DNA of 64,000 nt, from the NCBI GenBank assembly GCA_027621365.1, contig JAQCBH010000011.1, positions 1 to 64,000 on the forward strand, written 5' to 3'. Both the position numbers and the translations under genes were made by a program. The notes under the pieces are model-generated. The model was given only the letters and a program-made list of their open reading frames with translations, had not been told where the DNA came from and did no database searches. Below, in pieces: positions 25,151-34,270 of this stretch. This stretch comes from Bacteroidota bacterium (GTDB taxonomy: Bacteria; Bacteroidota; Bacteroidia; NS11-12g; UBA955). Position 1 is the first letter of the stretch. Every line of letters starts with the position of its first letter.

Positions 25151-25741
25151 ATGAAAACTATTTTGTTGAAAGGAGAAATGCGCTCTGAAGTTGGTAGCCG
25201 TACTGCCAAAGAATTGCGCAACGCAGGTCAAGTTCCCTGCAACCTGTATGGCGCCGGTGAAAACGTTCACTTCGCTATTTATCAAGCTGATTTCAAAAAC
25301 TTGGTATACACCGAGAATGTATACAAAGTGCGTTTGGAATTGGGTGAGAAGACCTACGAGGCCACTTTGCAAGATTTGCAATTCCACCCCGTGTCTGAAG
25401 CCATTTTGCATGCTGATTTCTTGGCTATCCAAGCTGATAAGCCAGTAACTGTTGAGATCCCCGTTCGCATCGTGGGCAACTCACCTGGTGTTCGTGCCGG
25501 TGGTAAATTGGTGAAGAAGATCAACCGTTTGCGTGTGCGCGGTATGATCAGCAACTTGCCCGATTACATTGACGTAAGCATCTCTACCTTGGAAATTGGT
25601 CAGAGTACCAAAGTAGGTCAATTGGAAGTGACTGGATTCGAATTGTTGGATGCTCCTGCAAACGCCATCGCGACTGTGAAGACTACCCGTGCTTTGATGC
25701 AGGCTGCTGCCGAAGAGGCAAAGGCTGCCAAGAAGAGTTAA
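25151..25741 (+). CDS. rplY: 50S ribosomal protein bL25 (Ctc form)
   Basis: A 196-residue protein of the long bL25/Ctc type that binds 5S rRNA. The N-terminal domain contains RTAKELRNAGQVPCNLYG, and the C-terminal beta domain contains VEIPVRIVGNSPGVRAGGKL. It ends in the usual Ala/Lys-rich tail. It follows prs at 25 nt and is closed by a strong terminator, so prs-rplY is one operon. Confidence 0.95.
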   Translation: MKTILLKGEMRSEVGSRTAKELRNAGQVPCNLYGAGENVHFAIYQADFKNLVYTENVYKVRLELGEKTYEATLQDLQFHPVSEAILHADFLAIQADKPVTVEIPVRIVGNSPGVRAGGKLVKKINRLRVRGMISNLPDYIDVSISTLEIGQSTKVGQLEVTGFELLDAPANAIATVKTTRALMQAAAEEAKAAKKS

Positions 25742-25762
25742 TTCTTATACAAGCATTGATGG

Positions 25763-25793
25763 AAGGCCCCGCTGCAAGCGGGGCCTTTTTTTT
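25763..25793 (+). terminator. Terminator of prs-rplY
   Basis: AAGGCCCCGCT (25763-25773) and AGCGGGGCCTT (25777-25787) form an 11-bp stem with a GCA loop followed by an uninterrupted T-run. Confidence 0.92.
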
Positions 25794-25860
25794 GCCTATT
25801 TAATAGGCCTCAACGACTGGGTCATCCTCTAGTTGGGTACAATCTGTAGGGCAATGTAAA

Positions 25861-25890
25861 ACAAAAAACCCCGCCTTTTCGGGCGGGGTT
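25861..25890 (-). terminator. Terminator of sodA
   Basis: AACCCCGCC (25867-25875) and GGCGGGGTT (25882-25890) form a 9-bp stem; leftward it is followed by a T-run (the A-run at 25863-25868). It lies 21 nt beyond the sodA stop. Confidence 0.88.
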
Positions 25891-25910
25891 CGCTCATTAT
25901 TTAAAAGGTG

Positions 25911-26513
25911 TTACTTGGCAGCGGCGAAGCGAGCAGCTACAGCGTTCCAATCGACCACGTTCCAGAAGGCACCGATGTAATCGGGGCGACGGTTTTGGTA
26001 GTTCAAGTAGTAAGCGTGTTCCCACACGTCCAAGCCCAAAATGGGAGTGCCTTTTACCTCGGCGATGTCCATCATGGGGTTGTCTTGGTTAGGGGTGCTG
26101 GTCACGACCAATTTGTCGTCGTGCATCACGAGCCAAGCCCAACCAGAACCGAAGCGAGTCGCTGCAGCTGAGTTGAACTGCTCTTTTAATGCGTCAAAGC
26201 TGCCAAAGCTAGCGTCGATAGCGGCTGCCAATTCGCCAGTAGGAGCGCCACCACCGTTGGGGCCCATGATGCTCCAGAACAAGCTGTGGTTGTAGTGGCC
26301 ACCGCCATTGTTGCGAACGGCCATAGGAAGGGTAGAGATCATGCCCATCAACTCGTCCAGGCTTTTTGAAGCGGCATCGTGGCCGTTCAAGGCGTTGTTC
26401 AAGTTGGTCACGTAAGCATTGTGGTGCTTGGTGTGGTGAATGGTCATGGTTTGCGCATCGATGTGCGGCTCAAGCGCATCGTAGGCATATGGGAGTGAAG
26501 GCAATTCAAACAT
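25911..26513 (-). CDS. sodA: Superoxide dismutase, Fe/Mn family
   Basis: A 200-residue cytosolic enzyme that converts superoxide to oxygen and hydrogen peroxide. Metal ligands are visible in [22 protein letters not shown] and DVWEHAYYL. The NNGGGH context and the Gln in STPNQDNP favour manganese use, though cambialistic activity is possible. The gene is monocistronic, with its own promoter box (TAACTTTG, 26543-26536) and terminator. Confidence 0.95.
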   Translation of the reverse strand: MFELPSLPYAYDALEPHIDAQTMTIHHTKHHNAYVTNLNNALNGHDAASKSLDELMGMISTLPMAVRNNGGGHYNHSLFWSIMGPNGGGAPTGELAAAIDASFGSFDALKEQFNSAAATRFGSGWAWLVMHDDKLVVTSTPNQDNPMMDIAEVKGTPILGLDVWEHAYYLNYQNRRPDYIGAFWNVVDWNAVAARFAAAK

Positions 26514-26535
26514 AATTCGTTCTTTTAACTGATAA

Positions 26536-26543
26536 CAAAGTTA
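26536..26543 (-). promoter_or_regulatory. -7 box TAACTTTG of sodA
   Basis: An exact TAnnTTTG match, 22 nt before the sodA ATG, giving a short normal leader. The divergent pnuC gene has its own near-match 22 nt away. Confidence 0.55.
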
Positions 26544-26577
26544 GGGCATAGGTGTTTGTCATGCCTAATTTCGAGGC

Positions 26578-27159
26578 ATGATGCCCTTTGGTTTGGCATG
26601 GATTGAGTTGCTGGAATGGCTGGCGGCGGCCCTATCGCTTTGGTGCGTGTGGTTGGCGGCTAAAAATCGCATCTTAAATTGGCCGGTTGCCATGTTGGCC
26701 TCTTGCCTTTACGCCTATGTGTTTTACCACGCAGGCCTTGTGAGCGATGCGGTCTTGCAAGGGGTGTTCTTGGGCTTCCAAGCCTACGGGTGGCTTCAGT
26801 GGGCTTCACCTGGAAAGGGGCCTTTGCCCATTTCAATAGGACCTGGTCGAACCTTGATATTAACCTTGCTCGTGGCGGCTGTTGTCTACCCCATTTGGGT
26901 GCAGGGCGTTTCTCATTTGAAGCCCGATGCTTCCTTCATTTGGGTCGATGCTGCCCTGACCCTGCTGAGCATTTCTGCCCTGTTTTGGCAGTCGCGCCGC
27001 TTCATCCAAAACTGGTACCTCTGGGTCTTGGTCGATGTGGTTTATGTGCCTATGTACTATGCCAATGGCCAAACCGTGACAGCGGTTTTATATGCCCTGT
27101 TCCTGATTCTCTGTCTCAACGGATACCGCTCTTGGAAGGCAGAGTTGGCTTCGGCCTAA
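26578..27159 (+). CDS. pnuC: Nicotinamide riboside / mononucleotide transporter PnuC
   Basis: A 193-residue inner-membrane protein with about seven helices. It matches PnuC over its length: WCVWLAAKNRILNWPVAML near the start, YGWLQW in the middle and WYLWVLVDVVYVPMYY near the end, the last holding substrate-contact residues. PnuC passes nicotinamide riboside in by facilitated diffusion for NAD synthesis. Two adjacent ATGs (26578, 26581) are possible starts; a TAATTTCG box ends 4 nt before the first. No kinase partner gene is adjacent. Confidence 0.88.
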   Translation: MMPFGLAWIELLEWLAAALSLWCVWLAAKNRILNWPVAMLASCLYAYVFYHAGLVSDAVLQGVFLGFQAYGWLQWASPGKGPLPISIGPGRTLILTLLVAAVVYPIWVQGVSHLKPDASFIWVDAALTLLSISALFWQSRRFIQNWYLWVLVDVVYVPMYYANGQTVTAVLYALFLILCLNGYRSWKAELASA

Positions 27160-27170
27160 TTCCTTTCAGG

Positions 27171-27803
27171 TCAATGCCTCACAGGAGTGAAGTACTCCTC
27201 CTTTTCAAAGGTGTGTGAGCGCAGCAAATCCAAGCGCATCAGATCGACGAGCACGCGGCTGGTCCTTCTGCGACCCACATTGAACTTTTGGCAAATCTGC
27301 TTGAGGGTAATTTTTCCAGATTCTGCGGCAAATTTTAGGATTTGCTCTTCCAATCCGCCCATTTTGAGCTTGACACTTCGACCACTGCGTTCTTGACGCA
27401 TGAAATCAACGGTGGTTTTGGAGGCCAAAATGCTGTTGTCGTAAACCCGAACATAGACCCAGAATTTGTCGTCTTCCCCCTTGGCTGAATAGGGGCGATC
27501 GGGGCCCTTGGGCACATGAGCCATTAAAACTGTTTTGCCGTTCACTTCTTCGGTTTCTACATGAAAAGGAACAACGGGTTTGGAGTAGAAATCAGCGGCC
27601 ATGTGCAACATGTGCAGTTCGTCTTCGCTGCGCACTCCGCAAATGCGGCCATTGTCTTTGACTCCTATCAACAAGGTGCCACCTTCTGTATTGGCGAAAC
27701 TCACCATGGTTTTGGCAATTTTCGCGGCGCTGGTGATGCATTGCTTGAAGTCAAGCGAAACGCCTTCTCCTTGTTCAACGAGCCGTTCTACCCGGCTTTT
27801 CAT
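27171..27803 (-). CDS. AlbA_2 (Schlafen-type) domain protein with HTH
   Basis: A 210-residue protein. Residues about 10-115 form an AlbA_2 domain (VSLDFKQCI, KTMVSFANTEGGTLLIGVKD, HVPKGPDRPYSAKG), formerly called divergent AAA-4 and thought to bind nucleic acids or nucleotides. The C-terminal 60 residues are winged-helix-like (ITLKQICQKFNVGRRRTSRV). It is probably a DNA-binding regulator, but the target is unknown. It begins 1 nt after the stop of the M16 peptidase gene, so the two are co-transcribed. Confidence 0.8.
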   Translation of the reverse strand: MKSRVERLVEQGEGVSLDFKQCITSAAKIAKTMVSFANTEGGTLLIGVKDNGRICGVRSEDELHMLHMAADFYSKPVVPFHVETEEVNGKTVLMAHVPKGPDRPYSAKGEDDKFWVYVRVYDNSILASKTTVDFMRQERSGRSVKLKMGGLEEQILKFAAESGKITLKQICQKFNVGRRRTSRVLVDLMRLDLLRSHTFEKEEYFTPVRH

Positions 27804-27804
27804 A

Positions 27805-29049
27805 TCAGTTTGGAATATACAACAACTGACTCTGCCTTTCGGGTTGCAAGAGTTCTTGGGCTACAGCCATGATGTCTTCAGCCTGTACCGCTTTGATGCA
27901 TTCGATGGCCTGCTGCAAGGTAGTGGCTGTACCGTGGCGCAATATGCCTTTTCCTAAATGAAGCATGAGGGCATTGCCGTTTTCATTGCTCATAACCATT
28001 TGGCCGATGTACTGGTTTTTGGCTTGGCTGAGTTGGCGGGCCCCCATGGGTTCGTCTTGCAAACGCTTCCACTCCTTGAACATCAACGCCAAAGACTTTT
28101 CCAAGTACTTGAGCTCGCAGGAGAAGTAGCAATGAAACAAGCCCTCTTCTTTGAATGATTGGTATCCGCTTTCTACATGGTAGGTGTAGCCGTGTTTTTC
28201 GCGAATGGCGAGATTCAAGCGGCTGTTCATGCCTGGTCCACCCAAAAGGTTGTTTAAAAGCAACAGCGGATACCGATGGGGGTGGGTTTCGCCATAGGCC
28301 GGGCTTCCAATGATGGCATAGGCCTGCATGAAGTCGCTTTCTTGGCGTTCCTGAAAGGGTTTGTAGTCGGTAAAGGGAAGAACGGATTTGGGCTGGAACT
28401 TGCCTTTTCTCACTTCATAGCGCTTCAAGTACTTGTCAAGTGCTTGCAAGACTCGTGCTTCGCTCACATTGCCCACCACCGAAAACACCATGTTCTCGAT
28501 GTGGTAATGCTGGCCTACGAAATCTTTCAAATCTTGGCTGCTGATGCGCTCCACGCTTTCGCGTGTTCCCAAAATGTTATGGGCCAAGGGGTGATTCCCG
28601 AATACCTTTTCTTGAAATTCATCGTAGATGTTCTCTTCCGGGCTGTCCAGGTACATGTTGATCTCATCGGTGATGACTTTTTTCTCTTTGATGAGTTCAT
28701 TCTCGGGCAAACTGGAATTGAATACGATGTCACTGAGTACATCGACCGCTTTTTGCAGGTGCCGGCTCTCGGTAGAGGCGTACACGGCCGTCATGTCTTT
28801 GGTGGTGTAAGCGTTGAGTTCTCCGCCTACGACTTCTAAGCTGCTGATGACGTGAAAGGCTTTTCTTCGGTTGGTGCCCTTGAACATCATATGTTCCAAG
28901 GCATGAGCCAATCCAGGGTGCTCTCCGTCATGGCAACTGCCCGTGTCTATCATGAATCCAGCATGGACCAAACGGCTGCCGGGAATTCGCAAATGAACCA
29001 CGCGCAGGCCTGACTCGTGCTGAAGAATACTGTACCTACGATCGGGCAT
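27805..29049 (-). CDS. M16-family zinc metallopeptidase
   Basis: A 414-residue protease of the pitrilysin/MPP family. The inverted zinc motif HALEH is at residues 49-53, with the third ligand in the downstream SPEENIYDE region, so the enzyme should be active. The second half carries the inactive-domain partner fold (LNLAIREKHGYTYHVESGYQ). There is no signal peptide, so the enzyme is cytosolic, where such proteases degrade peptides. A TAAATTTG box (29061-29054) ends 4 nt before the ATG. Confidence 0.92.
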   Translation of the reverse strand: MPDRRYSILQHESGLRVVHLRIPGSRLVHAGFMIDTGSCHDGEHPGLAHALEHMMFKGTNRRKAFHVISSLEVVGGELNAYTTKDMTAVYASTESRHLQKAVDVLSDIVFNSSLPENELIKEKKVITDEINMYLDSPEENIYDEFQEKVFGNHPLAHNILGTRESVERISSQDLKDFVGQHYHIENMVFSVVGNVSEARVLQALDKYLKRYEVRKGKFQPKSVLPFTDYKPFQERQESDFMQAYAIIGSPAYGETHPHRYPLLLLNNLLGGPGMNSRLNLAIREKHGYTYHVESGYQSFKEEGLFHCYFSCELKYLEKSLALMFKEWKRLQDEPMGARQLSQAKNQYIGQMVMSNENGNALMLHLGKGILRHGTATTLQQAIECIKAVQAEDIMAVAQELLQPERQSQLLYIPN

Positions 29050-29053
29050 GGCG

Positions 29054-29061
29054 CAAATTTA
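29054..29061 (-). promoter_or_regulatory. -7 box TAAATTTG directly before the M16 gene
   Basis: An exact TAnnTTTG match 4 nt from the ATG at 29049. The divergent DHH gene has its own box 14 nt away, so the whole divergent intergenic region is only 39 nt. Confidence 0.55.
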
Positions 29062-29075
29062 CCTTGCCTAGGCCG

Positions 29076-29083
29076 TATTTTTG
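29076..29083 (+). promoter_or_regulatory. -7 box TATTTTTG directly before the DHH gene
   Basis: An exact TAnnTTTG match 5 nt from the ATG at 29089, which supports that start over the longer upstream frame. Confidence 0.55.
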
Positions 29084-29088
29084 TGCGA

Positions 29089-30102
29089 ATGGCCATTGAT
29101 ACAACTCAAGAACTCATCAAAAAGATTCAATCGGGAGCGTATTCCCGTTTGGTGATCACTACGCATCACAAACCCGATGGCGACGCCATGGGTTCCAGCT
29201 TGGGCTTGATGGGTGTTTTGAAGGCCTATTGCGAAGAGGTACAAGTCATCGCTCCTACCGATTATGCCGATAGCTACCATTGGATACCTGGAAACGATAG
29301 CGTTTGGGTTTATGAGGGTCGTGAAGCGGAATGTGACAGCTATGTGGCAAGTTGTGATGCAGTATTTTGCCTGGATTTTAATCGCTTATCCCGCATCAAT
29401 CAGTTGGGTGAAGTAGTAGGTCAATTGAATTGTGATAAAATTATGATAGATCATCATTTAGATCCTGAATTGTTTTATACCTACGCCTTCTGGGATACCC
29501 GTGCTTCTAGTACCTGTGAGCTGATTTCTGACTTTGCTAAGAAGTTAGATGGCTATGACATGAATTTGGATACAGCTACTTGCTTGTATACGGGCATGAT
29601 GACCGATACCGGCCATTTTCAGTACGCCAATACGACGCCTCATACCTTGAAAACGGCCGCTGAATTGTTGGCCAAGGGCGTGGATCAAGTCGCCATTCGG
29701 GAACGCATTTTTGATGCTTTTAGTCCCGATCGTTCCCGCTTGTTTGGGTATTGCTTGCACGAGAAAATGGAACTACTGGCCGGTGGTGAAGTGGCCTTGA
29801 TCTACCTCAGTGCTGAAGAATTGTTGCGCTTTAACGTACAAACCGGTGACACCGAGGGTTTGGTCAATTTTGGATTGAATATCAAGGGTGTTCGCATGAG
29901 TGCTTTGATTATTGACCGCACCGAGCGTGTCAAAATGAGCTTTCGTTCCAAAGGAGACATTGCCGTTAATGAATATTCGGCGCAGTGGTTTTCTGGCGGA
30001 GGGCATAAAAACGCGGCCGGTGGCCAAAGCGAAGACAGCTTAGAGAATACGGTGGCTCTGTTCAAACGCACCGTGAAAGAATTTCAACAAACATGGAAAT
30101 GA
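29089..30102 (+). CDS. DHH-family phosphoesterase (NrnA-like)
   Basis: A 337-residue protein. Metal-binding motifs are complete: TTHHKPDGDAMGSSLG, the CLDFN aspartate, the namesake MIDHHLDP, and MMTDTGHFQY. The DHHA1 domain ends with SGGGHKNAAGG. Relatives degrade short oligoribonucleotides, pAp or cyclic dinucleotide products in the cytosol. The start is ATG 29089 (MAIDTTQE), confirmed by the adjacent promoter box. Its stop overlaps the gldI-like start as ATGA. Confidence 0.92.
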   Translation: MAIDTTQELIKKIQSGAYSRLVITTHHKPDGDAMGSSLGLMGVLKAYCEEVQVIAPTDYADSYHWIPGNDSVWVYEGREAECDSYVASCDAVFCLDFNRLSRINQLGEVVGQLNCDKIMIDHHLDPELFYTYAFWDTRASSTCELISDFAKKLDGYDMNLDTATCLYTGMMTDTGHFQYANTTPHTLKTAAELLAKGVDQVAIRERIFDAFSPDRSRLFGYCLHEKMELLAGGEVALIYLSAEELLRFNVQTGDTEGLVNFGLNIKGVRMSALIIDRTERVKMSFRSKGDIAVNEYSAQWFSGGGHKNAAGGQSEDSLENTVALFKRTVKEFQQTWK

Positions 30103-30989
30103 AAATGCGTCTAATAGGAGCCTTAGCCTTACTGCTGAGCCTAGCCTCATGCAACAAATACAGCCGAACCGAAACCGGTTTGGAATACCGCTTTTTGAAA
30201 GGCAGGGAACTGAAAGAGCAATACGGTCCTGGACATTATTGCTTGCTGAATTACATGCTCATTGGCCCTGAACAAGACACCCTTCAAAATACGTTTTCAT
30301 CTGATACCCTAGCCGAGTTTCCCTATCCGGTAGAGGGCGGAAATGAGCTGTTGGAGGCTTTGCAAATTTCTTCTCCTGGCAGCATCATCGAAGTTCGAGT
30401 AAAGACCGATTCACTCAAGGCCAAAATCATGGGCAATCCCCGAATCATGGCTTTGCCTGACGATGATTATGCTTATTTCGTGGTAGCGGTTGATCAGGTG
30501 CTTAGTCCTGGAGATTACGAGGCTTACCGAAATCAGAAGTTCTTTGCGCGATTGATGGCCGAAAACGCCCTAATTGATCAGTATTGCGATGAGCATAGCC
30601 AAGAAGGTGTTTTTGCCTTAGACAGTTTTCAACACATTCGCTTCCGGATTTTCGATGCCAACAAGAAGCCGGTTTCAGACCCTGCTCGATTCATGAATGC
30701 GCCAATTCAGAAAGCTTCAGGTCAGGTGTCCTTTCATGCTGAGGTGCGCACATTGGAGGGTCAATTGATCATTTCTTCAGCCATGGAAGGGCGTCGTTAT
30801 AAATCCATCTGGGGTGAACATTTTTACGATTTGCCCGCCTTAAATGAATGGCCGTTTTACTTGAAGGAGGGCGAGAAGATGGAAATTGTACTCACCTCTG
30901 AATGGGGTTATGGTGCTGCTGGTCGCATGGGAGTTCCTTCCTATGCTCCTCTTTACCTGATTCTCAGTGATGTTCGCTCAGAACAATAG
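30099..30989 (+). CDS. FKBP-type peptidyl-prolyl isomerase lipoprotein, GldI-like
   Basis: A 296-residue lipoprotein: signal MKMRLIGALALLLSLASC with the lipid-bearing Cys at 18. The C-terminal FKBP fold is recognisable from GEKMEIVLTSEWGYGAAG and the closing strand YAPLYLILSDV. Two FKBP-like halves may be present. In Flavobacteriia a gene of this kind, gldI, follows the DHH gene and encodes a periplasmic folding factor needed for gliding and T9SS function. The position here fits, but the sequence is divergent, so I leave the symbol blank. The start at 30099 gives a 4-bp overlap with the upstream gene. Confidence 0.7.
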   Translation: MKMRLIGALALLLSLASCNKYSRTETGLEYRFLKGRELKEQYGPGHYCLLNYMLIGPEQDTLQNTFSSDTLAEFPYPVEGGNELLEALQISSPGSIIEVRVKTDSLKAKIMGNPRIMALPDDDYAYFVVAVDQVLSPGDYEAYRNQKFFARLMAENALIDQYCDEHSQEGVFALDSFQHIRFRIFDANKKPVSDPARFMNAPIQKASGQVSFHAEVRTLEGQLIISSAMEGRRYKSIWGEHFYDLPALNEWPFYLKEGEKMEIVLTSEWGYGAAGRMGVPSYAPLYLILSDVRSEQ

Positions 30990-31025
30990 GCTGCTTTGAG
31001 CTTGCTATGCTAATTTTACAGACTT

Positions 31026-32084
31026 ATGGCTGAGTATACTCACACTTTGTTGATCACGGGAGGCGCGGGCTTCATTGGCTCTCATGTGGTTCGCCGTATG
31101 GTCAATCATTATTCGGAGTATCGAATTGTGAACCTCGATGCTTTGACCTACGCCGGCAATTTGGAGAATCTGCGCGATTTGGAGTCGGCTCCTAATTACT
31201 CGTTTGTGAAGGCCGATATCACCGATGCCGCTGCCATGGAGGAATTGTTCGCCCGCGAGAAATTTGATGGAGTGATTCACTTGGCTGCTGAAAGCCATGT
31301 AGACCGAAGCATTAGCAACCCCATTGATTTTGTGATGACCAATGTGGTGGGAACCGTGGTGCTGTTGAATGCCTTTAAGGCACATGGCAATATGAAAACG
31401 GGCCGTTTTTACCATGTTTCAACCGATGAGGTATACGGAACCTTGGGTGACGAGGGCAAGTTCACGGAGTCTACGCCTTACGATCCGAACAGCCCCTACA
31501 GTGCTTCAAAAGCTTCAAGCGATCACTTTGTGCGCGCCTACCACGAGACCTTCAAGGTACCCGTGGTCATCTCGAACTGCTCCAACAACTACGGTTCTCA
31601 TCAGTTTCCTGAGAAGCTGATTCCTCTGATGATTCGCAACATCCAACAGAGCAAACCCCTGCCAGTTTACGGCAAGGGAGATAACATTCGCGATTGGTTG
31701 TGGGTGGAAGATCATGCTTCGGCAATTGATGCGATTTACCACGGTGGTCGCTTGGGTGAGACCTACAACATAGGCGGAAACAACGAGTGGAAGAACCTAG
31801 ATTTGGTGCACAAATTGTGCGAGATTATGGACCGAAAGTTGGGCCGCAAATCTGGCGAGTCAGCCGAGCAAATCACCTTCGTCACCGATCGCGCGGGTCA
31901 CGATTTCCGCTATGCGATTGATGCCTCGAAGTTGGAAAACGATTTGGGCTGGAGCCCCTCGGTCGCCTTCGACCAGGGCTTTGAAAAAACCATCGATTGG
32001 TACTTGGAAAACCAGACTTGGTTGGAGAATGTGACCAGCGGCAACTACCAAGAATACTACGCGTCCATGTACGCAAACCGTTAA
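31026..32084 (+). CDS. rmlB: dTDP-glucose 4,6-dehydratase
   Basis: A 352-residue extended short-chain dehydrogenase that converts dTDP-glucose to dTDP-4-keto-6-deoxyglucose, the second step of dTDP-rhamnose synthesis. NAD binding: TGGAGFIGSHVVRR. Catalytic features: HLAAESHVDRSI, STDEVYGTLG and YSASKASSDH. The final steps rmlC and rmlD are not in the window, and rmlA is 23 kb away. A TAATTTTA box lies 7 nt upstream. The gene is 11 nt ahead of cysS. Confidence 0.95.
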   Translation: MAEYTHTLLITGGAGFIGSHVVRRMVNHYSEYRIVNLDALTYAGNLENLRDLESAPNYSFVKADITDAAAMEELFAREKFDGVIHLAAESHVDRSISNPIDFVMTNVVGTVVLLNAFKAHGNMKTGRFYHVSTDEVYGTLGDEGKFTESTPYDPNSPYSASKASSDHFVRAYHETFKVPVVISNCSNNYGSHQFPEKLIPLMIRNIQQSKPLPVYGKGDNIRDWLWVEDHASAIDAIYHGGRLGETYNIGGNNEWKNLDLVHKLCEIMDRKLGRKSGESAEQITFVTDRAGHDFRYAIDASKLENDLGWSPSVAFDQGFEKTIDWYLENQTWLENVTSGNYQEYYASMYANR

Positions 32085-32095
32085 TTCAAATAACT

Positions 32096-33568
32096 GTGTC
32101 CAACTTTCAATTATTCAATACGCTATCTCGTAAATTAGAAGACTTTCAACCGCTGGTCAAAGACCGAGTGGGAATGTATGTCTGCGGCCCAACAGTGTAC
32201 GGTCCTCCCCATTTGGGCCACGTCAGAGGCCCTGTGGTTTTTGACGTGTTGCGACGCTTCATGGAAGTCAAAGGTCTTTCGGTTCGATACGTTCGAAATA
32301 TCACCGATGTGGGACACTTGGTGGGCGACGGTGACGAAGGGGAAGACAAGTTGCAGAAACAAGCTCGTTTGGAACAGGTAGAACCCATGGAGGTGGCACA
32401 GGCCTATACCGATGCCTACAATTCGGTGATGGATCGCTTGAATGTCAAGCGCCCTAGCATTGAACCCAAGGCTTCGGGTCACATCATTGAGCAAATCGAG
32501 ATGATCCAGAGCATCATGAGCAAAGGATTGGCTTACGAGGTCAATGGGTCGGTGTATTTCGATGTAGCGGCTTATTCCAAAGACCACAAATACGGGGAAC
32601 TCAGCGGTCGCGTTTTGGATGACTTGATAGCCGGAGCAGGGGAACAAGCCCGCAGCTTGGAAGGCCAAGATGAAAAACGCAGCGCCAACGATTTTGCCTT
32701 GTGGAAGAAGGCCAGTCCTGAGCACATCATGCAATGGAGCAGCCCCTGGGGCAAAGGCTATCCCGGTTGGCATATAGAGTGTTCGGCCATGAGCGCCAAA
32801 TACTTGGGAGAAGAGTTTGACATTCACGGCGGAGGAATGGATTTGCTGTTCCCCCACCATGAAGGAGAAATCGCGCAAAGCTGTGCGGCACATGGTACGC
32901 ATCCGGCGAGATTCTGGGTGCACCACAATATGATCACCATCAATGGTCAGAAAATGGCCAAGAGTTTGGGAAATGGCATTCAAGCCGAAGCCTTGTTCAG
33001 CGGGGATCACCCTTTGTTGAACCAGGCCTATTCGCCCATGACCCTGCGCTTTTTTGTGCTTCAGGCACACTACCGCGGCACCTTGGATTTTAGCAACGAT
33101 GCCTTGTTGGCCGCTCAAAAGGGATTGCAGCGATTGCAAGCCGCATGGAAAACGTTCAAAGGATTAAAGGTATCTGCTACGGCCACATTGAGCTTTGATG
33201 ATTTGCATGCCGACTGTGAGGCAGCCATGAACAACGATTTGGCGACAGCCCAAGTTATTGCTTCTTTGTTCGAGTGGGCCCGCCGAATCAATCTGGTCAA
33301 CGATAGCCGTGAGACCGTTGATGCGGCTGCGTTGGAGAAGGCGATGGGCTTGTTCCAAACCTATTACTTCGATGTCTTGGGTCTGGAACTAGAGGCTTCT
33401 GCTGATGATAGCGCACTCGACTCTGCCATGCAGGTTTTGCTGGAGTTGCGTGCCCAGGCGAAAGCCGATAAAAATTATGCCTTGAGCGATGCCATTCGAG
33501 ACAAACTGGCCGCCTCAGGTTTTCAAATCAAAGACGGCAAGGACGGCAGTTCCTGGTCGCGGTCTTAA
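32096..33568 (+). CDS. cysS: Cysteine--tRNA ligase
   Basis: A 490-residue class I synthetase. I place the start at GTG 32096 (VSNFQLFNTLSRK), the point where family members begin; the longer frame runs back into rmlB. Landmarks: zinc ligand and HIGH region CGPTVYGPPHLGHVRG, second zinc site HIECSAMS, and the KMSKS loop QKMAKSLGNG. The anticodon-binding C-terminus is present. It charges tRNA-Cys in the cytosol. Downstream rsmE begins 3 nt after its stop. Confidence 0.96.
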   Translation: MSNFQLFNTLSRKLEDFQPLVKDRVGMYVCGPTVYGPPHLGHVRGPVVFDVLRRFMEVKGLSVRYVRNITDVGHLVGDGDEGEDKLQKQARLEQVEPMEVAQAYTDAYNSVMDRLNVKRPSIEPKASGHIIEQIEMIQSIMSKGLAYEVNGSVYFDVAAYSKDHKYGELSGRVLDDLIAGAGEQARSLEGQDEKRSANDFALWKKASPEHIMQWSSPWGKGYPGWHIECSAMSAKYLGEEFDIHGGGMDLLFPHHEGEIAQSCAAHGTHPARFWVHHNMITINGQKMAKSLGNGIQAEALFSGDHPLLNQAYSPMTLRFFVLQAHYRGTLDFSNDALLAAQKGLQRLQAAWKTFKGLKVSATATLSFDDLHADCEAAMNNDLATAQVIASLFEWARRINLVNDSRETVDAAALEKAMGLFQTYYFDVLGLELEASADDSALDSAMQVLLELRAQAKADKNYALSDAIRDKLAASGFQIKDGKDGSSWSRS

Positions 33569-33571
33569 GTC

Positions 33572-34261
33572 ATGCCGGGTCATTTCACCTTTTATACCCA
33601 TCAACAAGAAGGAGGAATTCTTCTCTTGGACGAAACCGAATCCAAGCACTTGGGCCAGGTTTTGCGCTACCAAGTGGGCGATGAAATTGAGGTGAGCAAT
33701 GGCAGAGGAATCCTGTTCCAAGCCCGATTGACCGAGCTTGGAAAAAAGGGTGCCAGGGCTGAAATATTATCCGAAACAGCCGTTGATGCGCCGAGCCCCT
33801 TTGTTTTGGCCACGGGCATTCTCAAGTCGTCAGACAAAATGGAATGGGTGGTCGAAAAAGCCACTGAATTGGGAGTTCCTGAATTGGTGTTCTTGCAGTC
33901 AGAGCGATGCGAACGCAGCAAATTGAATGAAGATCGTCTGCAAAAAGCAGCCTTGTCGGCCTTGAAGCAGAGCCATAGTGCTTGGATGCCCGTTATTCGT
34001 GTAGCCAAATTCCAAGATTTTGTAGCTGAACCCTTTGAGGGTATGTCCTACATTGCCCATTGCCCCGACGAGCTTCGTTCTCCCGATCGATTGGACTTCA
34101 GTCGATCTCGAATTGCCATAGGTCCGGAAGGTGATTTTTCTGACCGCGAAGTGGAACTAGCACGGGCTTCAGGGTTCACCGCCCTTTCCATGGGTGCGCG
34201 AGTGCTGAGAAGCGAAACAGCCGCCCTTTATGCTGCGGTTTGCTACGCCCGTGGGTTGTAA
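33572..34261 (+). CDS. rsmE: 16S rRNA m3U1498 methyltransferase RsmE
   Basis: A 229-residue SPOUT methyltransferase that methylates U1498 of 16S rRNA in the 30S subunit. The N-terminal PUA-like part contains ESKHLGQVLRYQVGD. The C-terminal trefoil-knot SAM site is diagnostic: IAIGPEGDFSDREVELA and LGARVLRSETA-type sequence (read here as MGARVLRSETAA). It sits in a run cysS-rsmE-purD-DUF502 with very short gaps. Confidence 0.93.
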   Translation: MPGHFTFYTHQQEGGILLLDETESKHLGQVLRYQVGDEIEVSNGRGILFQARLTELGKKGARAEILSETAVDAPSPFVLATGILKSSDKMEWVVEKATELGVPELVFLQSERCERSKLNEDRLQKAALSALKQSHSAWMPVIRVAKFQDFVAEPFEGMSYIAHCPDELRSPDRLDFSRSRIAIGPEGDFSDREVELARASGFTALSMGARVLRSETAALYAAVCYARGL

Positions 34262-34270
34262 CTTTACAGC

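Noticed and set aside
28276-28839. A 187-codon + strand frame inside the M16 gene
   Set aside because: Antisense shadow; the M16 frame has the catalytic motif and promoter.
32135-33139. A 334-codon leftward frame inside cysS
   Set aside because: Antisense shadow of a gene with intact synthetase motifs.
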